Below are positions 6,796 through 17,162 of a stretch of 64,000 nucleotides of DNA, piece by piece. Position numbers and translations under genes: made by a program. Position 1 is the stretch's first letter. The number at the start of each line of letters is the position of its first letter. The stretch spans positions 1-64,000 of the forward strand of contig DAHVCP010000004.1 of assembly GCA_027314025.1 (NCBI GenBank), read 5' to 3'. The notes below the pieces were generated by a model. The model had not been told where the DNA came from. It saw only the letters and a program-made list of their open reading frames with translations, and searched no databases. The DNA comes from Acidobacteriota bacterium. Lineage in GTDB: Bacteria > Acidobacteriota > Terriglobia > Terriglobales > SCQP01.

Positions 6796-7797
6796 GTGCG
6801 GGAAGTCACCCTGCTCCATGGCGACGGCATTGGCCCGGAGGTCATCTCCGCGGCCCGCGAGGTGCTGGAAACGGCCGGCGCGCAACTGCAATGGCGGGAA
6901 TTCGCCGTGGGCCAAGAGGCGCTGGATGCGGGCGGCGAAACTTTGCCCGCGGCCGCGCTGGAAAGCATTGAGCGCACCGGCGTCTGCCTGAAAGGGCCGA
7001 TCACCACGCCGGTGGGCGAGGGCTTTCCGAGCGTGAACGTGGCCCTGCGCAAACGCCTGGACCTGTACGCCAACGTCCGTCCGGTCTACAACCTGCCGCA
7101 CGTGCCTAGCCGCTTCAGCGGGGTGGATCTGGTGGTGGTGCGGGAGAATACCGAGGGCCTGTACAGCGGGATCGAGCACGAGGTCGTGCCCGGCGTGGTG
7201 GAAAGCCTTAAAATCGCCACGGAAAAAGGCTGCCGCCGCATCGCCCGTTTCGCTTTCGACTATGCCCGCAGCCACGGCCGGCGCCGCGTCCATGCCATCC
7301 ACAAAGCGAACATCATGAAGCTGACGGATGGCCTGTTCCTGCGCATGGCGCGGGAGACCGCCCAGGACTATCCGGAGATCGAGTACCGGGAAGCGATCGT
7401 GGACAACGCCTGCATGCAGTTGGTGATGAAACCAGAGCAGTTCGACGTGCTGGTCCTGGAAAACCTGTACGGCGATATCCTGAGCGATCTTTGCGCCGGG
7501 CTGGTGGGCGGGCTGGGGATGGTGGCCGGCGCCAATCTGGGGGAACGCGCCGCCATCTTCGAGGCGGTGCACGGCTCGGCGCCGGATATCGCCGGGAAAG
7601 GCATCGCCAACCCGACCGCGGTGATGATGGCGGGGGTGATGCTGCTGCGGCATATCGGAGAATCGGGCCCGGCCGACCGGCTGCAAGCTGCGCTCCTAGG
7701 GGTGTATGAGTCGGGCGAGCACCTGACACGGGATGTGGGCGGCTCCGCCTCCACCGCCGAGTTTACTCAAGCGGTGCTGGCGCGGCTGCGGAAATGA
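6796..7797 (+). CDS. NAD-dependent isocitrate dehydrogenase
   Basis: 333 residues from GTG 6796. It belongs to the beta-decarboxylating dehydrogenase family. GDGIGPE is at residues 9-15, the substrate-binding block [18 protein letters not shown] at 79-96, [13 protein letters not shown] at 116-128, HKANIMK further on, and the nucleotide/metal region [20 protein letters not shown]. The short length and the S-x-N-x-x-LR pattern fit the NAD-dependent IDH type, which oxidises isocitrate to 2-oxoglutarate in the TCA cycle. Homoisocitrate or 3-isopropylmalate dehydrogenase is less likely: no leucine genes are nearby and the YSGIEH motif favours IDH. Confidence 0.85.
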   Translation: MREVTLLHGDGIGPEVISAAREVLETAGAQLQWREFAVGQEALDAGGETLPAAALESIERTGVCLKGPITTPVGEGFPSVNVALRKRLDLYANVRPVYNLPHVPSRFSGVDLVVVRENTEGLYSGIEHEVVPGVVESLKIATEKGCRRIARFAFDYARSHGRRRVHAIHKANIMKLTDGLFLRMARETAQDYPEIEYREAIVDNACMQLVMKPEQFDVLVLENLYGDILSDLCAGLVGGLGMVAGANLGERAAIFEAVHGSAPDIAGKGIANPTAVMMAGVMLLRHIGESGPADRLQAALLGVYESGEHLTRDVGGSASTAEFTQAVLARLRK

Positions 7798-7800
7798 CTC

Positions 7801-7930
7801 CACGGGGAGCCCTCCGCGGAGCCGGGGAGTAAAATACGAACTAAGGATGTGACGGGCGTCAGCGCCCGCCGGAAGGCGTCCTCCGCGGACGGGCCGCAAG
7901 GGCCGGTCGCGGGCTGGAGGAGGCAAGTAC
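7801..7930 (+). promoter_or_regulatory. structured 5' leader of a cold-shock gene
   Basis: TAAAAT at 7830-7835 could be a -10 box, leaving a leader of about 90 bases before the GTG at 7931. The leader contains GGGCG-TCAG-CGCCC and a second GC-rich stem (GCGTCC...GGACGG). Cold-shock genes commonly have long structured leaders; the promoter call is weak. Confidence 0.3.
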
Positions 7931-8143
7931 GTGGCTCGCATTCATGGCAAAGTGAAGTGGTTCAATAACGTGAAGGGCTATGGTTTTATCGGCCGCGACG
8001 ACGGCCCGGACGTGTTCGTCCACTATTCCGCCTTGCAGCAGGAGGGATACAAATCGCTGCAAGAAGGCGATGACGTGGAGTTCGAAATCGTCGAGGGGAA
8101 GAAAGGCCCGCAGGCGGAACACGTCACTCGCGCCGGGTCATAG
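7931..8143 (+). CDS. cold-shock domain protein
   Basis: 70 residues, GTG start with GGAGGAGG upstream. It is a single OB-fold cold-shock domain with RNP1 KGYGFIG and RNP2 DVFVHY, preceded by [10 protein letters not shown]. It binds single-stranded RNA or DNA and acts as an RNA chaperone. It aligns over the full length of CspA-family proteins. A second member is at 34923-35123 on the other strand. Confidence 0.95.
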   Translation: MARIHGKVKWFNNVKGYGFIGRDDGPDVFVHYSALQQEGYKSLQEGDDVEFEIVEGKKGPQAEHVTRAGS

Positions 8144-8167
8144 CGGCGGCGCCGGCGGCTGGGCCGC

Positions 8168-8218
8168 GGCGGTGCAGCCGCCCATTTCCATACGCCCCGC
8201 ATTGCTGGGCTGCTGTTG
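8168..8218 (+). repeat. short dispersed repeat, copy 2
   Basis: GCAGCCGCCCATTTCC, ACGCCCCG and TTGCTGGGCTGC correspond to the copy at 5512-5562. Confidence 0.35.
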
Positions 8219-8352
8219 TCCGCACCACGTCGCGGGGCCACGTCTGCCCCGCCCGCGTTGCCGGGCTGGGGTAGGGATTCCCGCCCCCGCCCCCGGAGCT
8301 TCGCGCCGAGGGCCCCGGCTGCGACGGCCTACCACGGACGCCCGGTTGGCGC

Positions 8353-9198
8353 TCAGGACTCTTCGGGATTGCCGCGCGTGAAGGGTAAGACCGCGGCGCG
8401 AACGGCGCGCAGTTGCTCCAATAACGGCGCGAGCCGGTCCAAGGGCAGGGCGTTGGCGCCGTCGGAGAGCGCCCGCTCGGGGGCTTCATGCACCTCCAAG
8501 AAGACGCCGTCCGCTCCCGCCGCCACGCCGGCGCGGGCGAGCAGTTCGATATACTCCGGCTGGCCGCCGCTGCGGTCGCCCTGCGCGCCGGGCAGTTGCA
8601 GGCTGTGCGTCACGTCCAGCACCACGGGCGCGCCGAAACCGCGCAGGATGGCCAATGAGCGCATGTCCACGACCAAGTTGTTGTAGCCGAAACTGGCCCC
8701 GCGCTCGGTGAGCAGCAGCCGCTCGTTGCCCTCGGCCCGCACCTTTTCCGCCGCGCCGCGCATGTCCCAAGGCGCCATGAACTGGCCTTTTTTGACGTTG
8801 ACGGCGCGTCCGGTCGCCGCCGCCGCGCGCAGCAGGTCGGTTTGGCGCGAGAGGAAGGCGGGGATTTGCAGGACGTCAGCCGCGGCGGCGGCCGGCTCGG
8901 CCTGCGCGGGGCTGTGAATGTCGGTGAGCACGGGAGCGCCCACTTCTTGCCGCACGCGGGCCAGTATCTCCAAGCCGTGCTCCAGCCCCGGGCCGCGGAA
9001 GGAACTGCCGCTGCTGCGGTTGGCCTTGTCGTAGGAGGCCTTGAAGATGTAGGGCAAGCCGGCCGCGCGGGCGCGGGCGGCGATCTCCCGGCCAAGCCAC
9101 AGGGCGTGTTGTTCGCTCTCGATGACGCAGGGACCGGCAATGAGAAACAGGTCCGGCCCGCCGACCTCGACGCCGCCGATCTGGAACCGTTCCGCCAT
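8353..9198 (-). CDS. kdsA: 3-deoxy-D-manno-octulosonate 8-phosphate synthase
   Basis: 281 residues, the normal family length. It condenses phosphoenolpyruvate with D-arabinose 5-phosphate to KDO 8-phosphate for lipopolysaccharide. Visible motifs are AGPCVIES (residues 21-28), [62 protein letters not shown] and [24 protein letters not shown] with the later DGAN rather than a DGPN sequence may bear on metal dependence, but I would not assign a class from it. The start lies 14 bases after the pyrG stop, so the two are an operon. Confidence 0.95.
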   Translation of the reverse strand: MAERFQIGGVEVGGPDLFLIAGPCVIESEQHALWLGREIAARARAAGLPYIFKASYDKANRSSGSSFRGPGLEHGLEILARVRQEVGAPVLTDIHSPAQAEPAAAAADVLQIPAFLSRQTDLLRAAAATGRAVNVKKGQFMAPWDMRGAAEKVRAEGNERLLLTERGASFGYNNLVVDMRSLAILRGFGAPVVLDVTHSLQLPGAQGDRSGGQPEYIELLARAGVAAGADGVFLEVHEAPERALSDGANALPLDRLAPLLEQLRAVRAAVLPFTRGNPEES

Positions 9199-9212
9199 GG
9201 CCCTGCTCGGAG

Positions 9213-11192
<1,980 letters not shown>

Positions 11193-11268
11193 GGGGCTGT
11201 GGCGCAGTTGGGAGCGCGCTTCAATGGCATTGAAGAGGTCGGGGGTTCGACTCCCCCCAGCTCCACCA
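11193..11268 (+). tRNA. tRNA-Ala (anticodon GGC)
   Basis: Canonical cloverleaf: acceptor GGGGCTG pairs with CAGCTCC; D arm GCGCAGTTGGGAGCGC; anticodon arm CTTCA-ATGGCAT-TGAAG with GGC; T arm GGGGG-TTCGACT-CCCCC; encoded CCA at 11266-11268. The 3' 45 bases (11224-11268) are repeated with one mismatch at 12886-12930, so this tRNA probably served as an integration target. Confidence 0.95.
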
Positions 11269-11533
11269 TCTAAATCATTGAACCTGCTGGGTCGGCGGCA
11301 GCAGCCCAGCATCCGTTTTCGCCAACTCGCCGCCAATATGCACCGTTAAGCCGGGGCTGTCGATGGACTGCGACACTGCCCGCTCCGCGCCCATCAGCAA
11401 TTCCGCGAGCCTTTCGGCCTGCTGTCGCCGATGGTCCGGGTTGGGCCGGGGCGCTCTGGGGCGAGCGACTGGGCCCGGACGCACGCAGCGGTTGGGGCCG
11501 GTCTTTGCAGCCTCTCCGCCGATGGGGGGAGCT

Positions 11534-12706
11534 TCAGGGGCCCGGCGGCGGCGCGGGCTCGATGCGGGTAAACTCCGGGATCAGCCGAACGGGGGCCTCG
11601 CCGCGGCCCAACCTTATCTTGGTCGAAGAAAAGGACGCATCCTTTTCCGGACGACCGGGAACTGCGGTAAATAAGCCCGGAGATCGGGTGCCCACGTGCG
11701 CGTGTAGGCGGAACCGAACGTATTCCGTGACGACTTGCGCGGGTGCGTATTCAATGTGGTCCGCACCGTCCTTTTCAACGGGCTTCGTCAGGTCGCTGAC
11801 AAAGTGTTGTAGGAACATCCGACTCGGACGCAGCGACAGCATTTGGCTGTCTGGATGGAAAACGCTCGGCACGGGAGGCAGCCGGGTCAAATCCAAGACG
11901 TAGAAGGGCGTCGTTGTTTCGAAGGCCGAGATCGTGACCTCGTTCTCGCCACCGCCCGCACGCCGCTGGGTCTCGGCAAGAGCCGTTCCCGGGTCGAAGG
12001 CGGCGTAAAGCATCGGGACGTCGGCGGGGCTCATGCGGTTGGCGTAAACCGCTTTTTCGACCGGCGGTGGCCCAAGGTCTTCCATGCTGTTGGCGGGCCC
12101 GTGCTCCGCGTCGTGCCGCCGGACACGGAAGAGTCGGGTTCCGTACTTCAGCCGCTTCGTAAGGTGGCTGTCCTTGACCAGCCTCCCGATCTTGTCGAGC
12201 ATGCTGGACGGAAGGAATAGCTCGGCATCTTCGTCCTCATACTGGTCCTCGTCCAGGTCGCTAAAGAACAGGTATCGGTTTTTATGTTTGACCAAATGGC
12301 AAAAGTTCTCCCAGCTGAACCGCCAGACATCCTCTGGTGCGTACGAAAATGGGTTGCGCCTGACCCAAGAGCGGTCATCAAACCCCTGCGCAAGCGCGTC
12401 CATTAGCTGTTTGTGCCTAGGGAATACGCCCAATTCATTGAGGAGATCGTAGTTGTCCAGCGCCGGAACGAGGTATTCGCCCTCTTCAGAATCGTACGGA
12501 ACGCAGCCCTCCGCGTCCTCATATTCTTCGTTGATACGCTCAGACATGTACGCGAGCGGTCGAGCGAGCGGCACGGCAGCCGGGATTCGGCCGGTCCTTT
12601 TGCAAAACGCGCAGTACTGGTCGGTCGCATTTTCTTTAATCCATGCAGCCAGCCCGTCGGACCCTATACATCTTCGGCACACCGGGCTTGCGGTTGAGAT
12701 TGCCAT
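11534..12706 (-). CDS. RES-domain protein with HEPN/RES N-terminal zinc module
   Basis: 390 residues from ATG 12706 (a TTG two codons upstream is possible). The N-terminus has a two-knuckle zinc motif: C10/C13 and C32/C35 (CRRC...CAFC). An acidic helical region follows (EEYEDAEGCVPYDSEEGEY; FSDLDEDQYEDEDAE). The C-terminal half is a RES domain: GTRLFRVRR, MLYAAFDPGTALAE (Arg and Glu of the family name) and EKDASFSSTKIR (Ser region), with EYAPAQVVTEYVRF. RES domains are NAD-degrading toxins in Xre-RES systems; the HEPN/RES-N fusion class is little studied. No antitoxin gene is adjacent. It lies inside a tRNA-bounded segment. Confidence 0.7.
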   Translation of the reverse strand: MAISTASPVCRRCIGSDGLAAWIKENATDQYCAFCKRTGRIPAAVPLARPLAYMSERINEEYEDAEGCVPYDSEEGEYLVPALDNYDLLNELGVFPRHKQLMDALAQGFDDRSWVRRNPFSYAPEDVWRFSWENFCHLVKHKNRYLFFSDLDEDQYEDEDAELFLPSSMLDKIGRLVKDSHLTKRLKYGTRLFRVRRHDAEHGPANSMEDLGPPPVEKAVYANRMSPADVPMLYAAFDPGTALAETQRRAGGGENEVTISAFETTTPFYVLDLTRLPPVPSVFHPDSQMLSLRPSRMFLQHFVSDLTKPVEKDGADHIEYAPAQVVTEYVRFRLHAHVGTRSPGLFTAVPGRPEKDASFSSTKIRLGRGEAPVRLIPEFTRIEPAPPPGP

Positions 12707-12885
12707 TTCCAAGACACTCGACGGAATTCTAGCGGCTCCGCTGACGGGGCGTCTAGACGCCCCGGCCGTGGTGAACCATAAGCTCGCCGCCGTTTGCTGA
12801 ACGGCGTGGTTCTTTGCGTAACGGGCGGCGGAGCCGATTTGCGCAATTCCAGGCGGGCCAGAGGTTTACGGACATCGCCGCAAAG

Positions 12886-12930
12886 ATGGCATTGAATAGG
12901 TCGGGGGTTCGACTCCCCCCAGCTCCACCA
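12886..12930 (+). repeat. direct repeat of the tRNA-Ala 3' half (att-like)
   Basis: 45 bases identical to 11224-11268 except one G-to-T change (12897). It includes the anticodon 3' side, the full T arm, the acceptor 3' strand and CCA. It lacks the 5' half, so it is not a functional tRNA. Confidence 0.85.
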
Positions 12931-13211
12931 AACCATCAAGATCATCAGTTTGAATTTTGCGGTCGGCTGTAATGCGTTTCGGGCGTTGGGCGGCTGACGG
13001 ACGCGGTGCGCGTTGACCGCCAGTTGGGCACCTCTGCGCCGGTGGGGATGGTGTGGCACGCCGGTGGGCGGTGTTAGGATGCGGGCATGGCGGCGGCGCT
13101 GGCGGTTCGGTGGCTGGTGGCATCGGTTGCGGACCGCGCCGCCGCCCGAGGGGTTCACCGTCCACGCGTTTGGTCGCGGCTGCGCTCACGCAGATTTGCC
13201 CCGCCGGGAGC

Positions 13212-13934
13212 ATGACGCGCAACCGCAGGGGCCGCCCAACCGGCTGCCGCGTCTGTCCCAAACAGACCGACGTCCGCTATTGGCCGTGGACGCTGAAGGA
13301 GGCCCTGGCGGGCCGCTTAACGTCCGCGCACGGGCGGGACTTGCTTTTGGCCGGCTGGGGCTGCGAGCCGCACATGATGAACTGGGGCGGCGCGTTCCTA
13401 TTTGCGCTTTCCGGCGATGGGGCGCCGCGGCTGTTGCGGTATTATGCCGGGCTATCGTCGGTTCGGTGGCGCGCTTTCCGCGTGGCGGGTGGTCCTGATT
13501 TTTTGCTGGGCCGGGCGGAGGGCGGCGCCCAGGGCACGAGCACGCATTCCATTGTCAGGCTGATTTTCCACCGTGGCGGGCGTTACAGCCTGCGCACCTT
13601 GTTCACAACGGCCAGCATTTTTTGCGCGGAGGCCGCGGGTGGCACGCCGGCCCCACCCATCCGGTCGCAGATCCTGCGGTGGTGGGTCGTTGGCCAAGTT
13701 GGCGCGGCCCCGAGCGGGCTGCTCGCGACCGTAACGTGGGGGCAGGCGCCGAAATCCGAGGAGGCGGCGGCGTGCTCGAAGTGGCCTATGCCCAGGTTTC
13801 CGGTGAAGACCTACCAGCTCCGTTTCCGGTTTAATGGCCGATCTTTCCAGCCGACGCCCGCGACGGCCCGCCTGCTCCGAAACAAGTTCTCTCCCTCGCT
13901 GTCACTTTGGGTGAATCCACAGTTCACGCGGTAG
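13212..13934 (+). CDS. hypothetical protein
   Basis: Read from ATG 13212, the frame gives 240 residues of reasonable composition. A GRDLLLAGWGCEPHMMNWGG block is followed by PRLLRYYAGLSSVRWRAFRV and STHSIVRLIFHRGGRYSLRT. Aromatic and Cys content (AEAAACSKWPMPRF) resembles secreted acidobacterial hypotheticals. The frame is open upstream to 13053 but that part is Gly/Arg-rich, and no convincing signal peptide or ribosome-binding site is seen. The true N-terminus may lie in another frame. I do not recognise a family. Confidence 0.4.
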   Translation: MTRNRRGRPTGCRVCPKQTDVRYWPWTLKEALAGRLTSAHGRDLLLAGWGCEPHMMNWGGAFLFALSGDGAPRLLRYYAGLSSVRWRAFRVAGGPDFLLGRAEGGAQGTSTHSIVRLIFHRGGRYSLRTLFTTASIFCAEAAGGTPAPPIRSQILRWWVVGQVGAAPSGLLATVTWGQAPKSEEAAACSKWPMPRFPVKTYQLRFRFNGRSFQPTPATARLLRNKFSPSLSLWVNPQFTR

Positions 13935-14265
13935 CTGGCGTAGGCGTGGTGGGCGCAGCGCCGGCGGTCGCGCGGGGTCGGTTTTCCGCCTTCGGAGCGC
14001 AATCCGGAAACGGGGTGTTGGCCGGAACCTGGCTGCAAGGCTGGGGTGGGTCATATCTTCGGCGCGTTCGCCGGCTCTGGGCGGGCCGGCGATTGCGAGC
14101 GGCCGGCCGCCCTGGAGGGCGGCCGCACGCAGGGCAGGAGCCCTACCCCACCAGGCAGGGCGGCTTCGCCGTTGGCGGGGCGCTTCCGCGACATCGGGCG
14201 CAGGCGGGGCACGCCCCTTTCCCACACCTGGGAGCGAGGGCGGGGCCGGCAAGCCCCGGGGCGGC
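13935..14265. other. intergenic, no supported gene
   Basis: GC-rich region between the hypothetical gene and vapC. Only shadow frames are visible. Confidence 0.45.
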
Positions 14266-14707
14266 CTAGCGCCGCAGGTGGCTGGGGCTGCCGGCGGCGA
14301 ACAGTTCGACACCGGCAGATACGGCGGCGCGGCGCAGGTCGTAGTCCAGGGTGGCCAGGGGCAGCGCCTGGGTCTGCGCCAGCCAAAGGTAAAGAGCGTC
14401 GTAGCTGGTCAAGCGGTGGCGCCGAGCCAAGGCCGCCAATTCCTGCGCCGGAACGGCACCGTCTTCGACCCAGGTCAAGGTCTGGGCCAACTGGTCAACG
14501 CGGACCAGCGCGCCGGCCAGGTCCGCGGCGCCGAGGATGCCGCGGCGCTCGGCGGTCAGCAGCGCGTTCAGCACCTCAAGCCGCCATAGGGCGGGGACCA
14601 CCGCATTGGCGCCGGCGGCCATGTCGTTCAAGATGCGCTGGGCTGTCTGGGAAGCGGGCGGATCCAGATACAACCGCAACGGAAGCGTCGAGCACGAACG
14701 AACTCAA
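14266..14707 (-). pseudogene. VapC-like PIN-domain toxin, split by a frameshift
   Basis: A TTG start at 14707 overlaps the antitoxin stop (TTGA). It begins SSFVLDASVA, the first PIN beta-strand with the catalytic Asp, but this frame fails after a few codons. The next frame carries the rest: LYLDPPASQTAQRILNDMAA, PALWRLEVLNALLTAERRG, HRLTSYDALYLWLAQTQALP and LATLDYDLRRAA, ending at 14266. Dropping one base near 14673-14676 joins them as DASVALYLDPPAS. As it stands, the long frame (ATG at 14679) lacks the first catalytic Asp, so it would be an inactive RNase. It may be a decayed toxin or a consensus error. Confidence 0.6.
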
Positions 14708-14958
14708 ATTCGCCCCGCCGAGATCATGTGCTTCAGCTCCTTTGCGCTGAGCGGGCGTTTTCGCCGCACCCTGGACCGGACCCATTCCATCCCGGCGATG
14801 ATCTCGTCCCAGCTCGGCGCGGGCGCCGCCGCGGGCGCAACCAAACGCGCGGCGAGGCGGCCGCGGCGGGTTATGCCGATGTCCTCGCCTCGGGATGCCG
14901 CCTGCACCAACTCCGAAAGCCTCTGTTTGGCCTCGAACAAGCCTACCGTACGCATCAT
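14704..14958 (-). CDS. Phd/YefM-family antitoxin
   Basis: 84 residues, MMRTVGLFEAKQRLSELVQA, then GITRRGRLAARLVAP: the typical Phd/YefM N-terminal DNA-binding fold. The C-terminal tail (WDEIIAGMEWVRSRVRRKRP) would wrap the toxin. Start at 14958 or 14955 (tandem ATGs). It overlaps the toxin gene and sits under a perfect TATAAT with palindromic repeats, consistent with autoregulation by the antitoxin-toxin complex. Confidence 0.85.
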   Translation of the reverse strand: MMRTVGLFEAKQRLSELVQAASRGEDIGITRRGRLAARLVAPAAAPAPSWDEIIAGMEWVRSRVRRKRPLSAKELKHMISAGRI

Positions 14959-14978
14959 CTAGATTATACATCTAGATG
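14956..14978 (-). promoter_or_regulatory. phd promoter with CATCTAGATG operator repeats, probably leaderless
   Basis: On the minus strand a perfect TATAAT (14968-14963) is flanked by CATCTAGATG (a 10-base palindrome, 14969-14978) and a second CATCTAGAT half (14956-14964). The -10 box ends four bases before the first ATG, so the transcript would begin at or near the start codons without a ribosome-binding site. Palindromes overlapping the -10 are typical Phd-family operators. Confidence 0.6.
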
Positions 14979-15074
14979 TTTAGCGGGCAGGAGGGGGCTC
15001 TTATGCCAGGGGTGGGGCCAGGCAGGGACGCCTGGCCCATGCGCGAAAAGGGCGGGACCCGTGTTCGCGCTCGG

Positions 15075-16115
15075 CTACTCGAGCGTGACGACGACTTTGC
15101 CGAATTGTTCCTTGGCCTGGAGGTAACGCTGCGCGGCGGCGGTTTCCGCTAGGGGAAAGATCCGGTCCACGACGGGGTGCAGATCGCCGCGAGCGATGAA
15201 GGGCAGCAACTCGCGCAATTCGCTGCGCGGACCCATGTAGGAGCCGACCAAGCGGAGCTGGCGGGCGAACAAGTGGCGCAGGTCAATGGCGGCGCGGCGG
15301 CCGGTCGTGGCCCCGCAGGTGACCAATGTGCCGCCATTGGCCAGGGAGCGCACGCTTTGCTCCCAAGTCGCCTGGCCGACGTGCTCGAAGACCACATCCA
15401 CGCCGCCGCCGGTGAGGGCTTTTACCCGCTGGGCGATGGGGTCGCGGTAATGATCCAGCACCTCATCAGCGCCGAGGCGCTTGGCCAATTCCATTTTCCG
15501 CTCACCGCCGGCGGTGGCGATGACGCGGCAGTGCATCCATTTGGCGATTTGCACCGCGGCCGAGCCGACGCCGCTGCTGGCCGACCAGACCAATACCTGC
15601 TGGCCGGGCTGGAGCCCGGCGCGGGTGCGCAGCATGTGCCAAGCGGTCAGAAACACCAGCGGAACGGCGGCGGCCGCGGCGAAATCCAATCCCCCGGGCA
15701 GCGGCAGGGCATTCTCCGCCGGCGCCTTCACCAGTTCCGCGTAGCCGCCATCCACGCCATAGCCGAGCACGGTGTACCGCGGGCATTCGTTTTCCCGGCA
15801 GGCGTCACAGGCGGGGCAGCGGCCGCAGCCGATGCCGGGGGACAAAATGACCGCGTCGCCAACGGCGGGGCCGTTCCTGGCGGCTTCGACCCCCGGCCCC
15901 AGCGCGGCCACCTGGCCGGCGATATCGCACCCGCCGATGTGCGGCAAAGGGATGGGAACACCGGGAATGCCGTCGCGCACGAACAGATCGAGGTGGTTGA
16001 GCGCGCAGGCGCGCACGCGCAGGAGAATTGCACCGGCGCCGGGCACGGGATCCGGCGCTGATTCATAGCGCAAAACCTCGGGACCGCCGTGCTGGTGGAA
16101 GCGGATGGCGCGCAT
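15075..16115 (-). CDS. zinc-type alcohol dehydrogenase / quinone-reductase-like MDR protein
   Basis: 346 residues from ATG 16115 (the frame is open further upstream but non-coding in style). It is an MDR-superfamily oxidoreductase. GGPEVLRYE and CALNHLDLFVRDG are in the N-terminal fold, GGCDIAGQVAALG follows, then a structural zinc lobe with four cysteines (GCGRCPACDACRENECPRY). The Rossmann fold has SASSGVGSAAVQIAK and GADEVLDHYRDP. Cofactor is NAD(P)H; the substrate is not evident. It stands alone on the minus strand, divergent from xdhC. Confidence 0.85.
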   Translation of the reverse strand: MRAIRFHQHGGPEVLRYESAPDPVPGAGAILLRVRACALNHLDLFVRDGIPGVPIPLPHIGGCDIAGQVAALGPGVEAARNGPAVGDAVILSPGIGCGRCPACDACRENECPRYTVLGYGVDGGYAELVKAPAENALPLPGGLDFAAAAAVPLVFLTAWHMLRTRAGLQPGQQVLVWSASSGVGSAAVQIAKWMHCRVIATAGGERKMELAKRLGADEVLDHYRDPIAQRVKALTGGGVDVVFEHVGQATWEQSVRSLANGGTLVTCGATTGRRAAIDLRHLFARQLRLVGSYMGPRSELRELLPFIARGDLHPVVDRIFPLAETAAAQRYLQAKEQFGKVVVTLE

Positions 16116-16166
16116 GGCATGAGCATAGCCCCAATGCTTGGCGCGGGTCTGGGCGGTTGAGCGGGG

Positions 16167-16212
16167 CAGGCTGAAGCCCGCCGCCACACGGGCTGAAGCC
16201 CATTCCACGGGA
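16167..16212. repeat. diverged copy of the GGCTGAAGCC repeat family
   Basis: CAGGCTGAAGCCCGCC and GGGCTGAAGCCCATTCCACG match the repeat family at 45096-45183, 46981-47080 and 53036-53360, here as a single shortened unit between adh and xdhC. Confidence 0.55.
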
Positions 16213-16322
16213 CTCGGCGCGGGCGGCGCCAACGCCGGCAGATCGCAGGCGCTCCAATCGGCGCTCCCAAGGTGCTGGCGGACGCACGCGGGGCGCGGCT
16301 TACAATGAAGGCGGGGAGTGCG

Positions 16323-17162
16323 ATGGCCGGGGACATCTATGCAGAAATCGTGCGCCTGCGCGCGGCGGGCGAAAACGCCGCGCTGGCCACGATCGTGCAA
16401 GTGCGGGGATCCATACCCTCCTTCGAGACCGCCAAGCTACTGATCCGCCAAGACGGCACGCTGCTGGGAACCATCGGCGGCGGCTGCGTGGAAGCGGAGG
16501 TGTGGCAGGCGGCGCGGGAGCTGCTGGCGGAGGCGACGCCGAAACCCCGGCGGCTGGTCTTTCATTTGAACCACGACGCCGCCGAAGACACCGGGTTGAT
16601 TTGCGGCGGCACGCTGGAGATTTTTCTGGAACCGGTGCTGGCGCCGCCGCGGCTGATTTTGTTCGGCGCCGGGCACGTTTCCCGCGCCATCGCCGCCGCG
16701 GCGGGCGCCGCGGGATTTATCAGCGCGGTCTGCGACGACCGGCCGCAGTTCGTCACCGCGGAGCGCTTTCCCGCCGCGGCGCTGCACGCCGGGCCCTACG
16801 AAGAGCAGTTCCCGGCCCTGCGCGCCGGCGCCAACGCTTACATCGTGATCGCCACGCGCGGGCATCGCGACGATCTGCGCATTTTGGAATGGGCCGCGGG
16901 AACGCAGGCGAGATACATCGGCATGATCGGATCGAAGCGGAAGGTCATTTCCACCTACAAGGAACTGCTGCGGCGCGGCGTAGCGGCCGAGGCGCTGGCG
17001 CGGGTGTATGCGCCGATGGGGTTGGCGATCGGCGCGGTCACGCCGGAGGAGATCGCGGTCGCCGTGGTGGCGGAGATGATCGCGGTGCGCCGGGGCGCAA
17101 CGGCGGCGCACATGAAGCTGGGCCAGATCCCCGTGCCGGCCGCCGCGGAAACCGCCCCGTGA
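16323..17162 (+). CDS. XdhC-family molybdenum cofactor insertion/maturation protein
   Basis: 279 residues. The start at 16323 follows GGCGGGGAG; ATG 16305 is an alternative. The N-terminal XdhC_CoxI domain has ATIVQVRGSIPSFETAKLL and GTIGGGCVEAEV. The C-terminal Rossmann-like domain has LILFGAGHVSRAIA, AVCDDRPQFV, and ATRGHRDDLRILEWA with YIGMIGSKRKV. XdhC proteins sulfurate and insert the molybdenum cofactor into xanthine dehydrogenase or CO dehydrogenase-type enzymes. It overlaps the next gene by GTGA. No xanthine/CO dehydrogenase subunits are in the window. Confidence 0.9.
   Translation: MAGDIYAEIVRLRAAGENAALATIVQVRGSIPSFETAKLLIRQDGTLLGTIGGGCVEAEVWQAARELLAEATPKPRRLVFHLNHDAAEDTGLICGGTLEIFLEPVLAPPRLILFGAGHVSRAIAAAAGAAGFISAVCDDRPQFVTAERFPAAALHAGPYEEQFPALRAGANAYIVIATRGHRDDLRILEWAAGTQARYIGMIGSKRKVISTYKELLRRGVAAEALARVYAPMGLAIGAVTPEEIAVAVVAEMIAVRRGATAAHMKLGQIPVPAAAETAP

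Larger units (their letters stand above)
11269..12930. mobile_element. putative tRNA-associated mini-island carrying a RES toxin-like gene
   Basis: The 1.66 kb segment starts directly after tRNA-Ala and ends with a 45-base near-perfect copy of the tRNA 3' half, the arrangement produced by tyrosine-recombinase integration. It holds one gene on the minus strand (RES domain), and its base composition is visibly less GC-rich than its surroundings. No integrase or second gene is present, so it is either the decayed remnant of a larger island or a satellite mobilised in trans. Confidence 0.55.

Noticed and set aside
11534-12706. RES gene as part of an Xre-RES toxin-antitoxin pair
   Set aside because: No Xre/COG5642-type antitoxin is next to it on either side, so I did not call a two-gene TA system.
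12886-12930. A second functional tRNA-Ala
   Set aside because: Only the 3' half is present; the D arm and 5' acceptor strand are missing.
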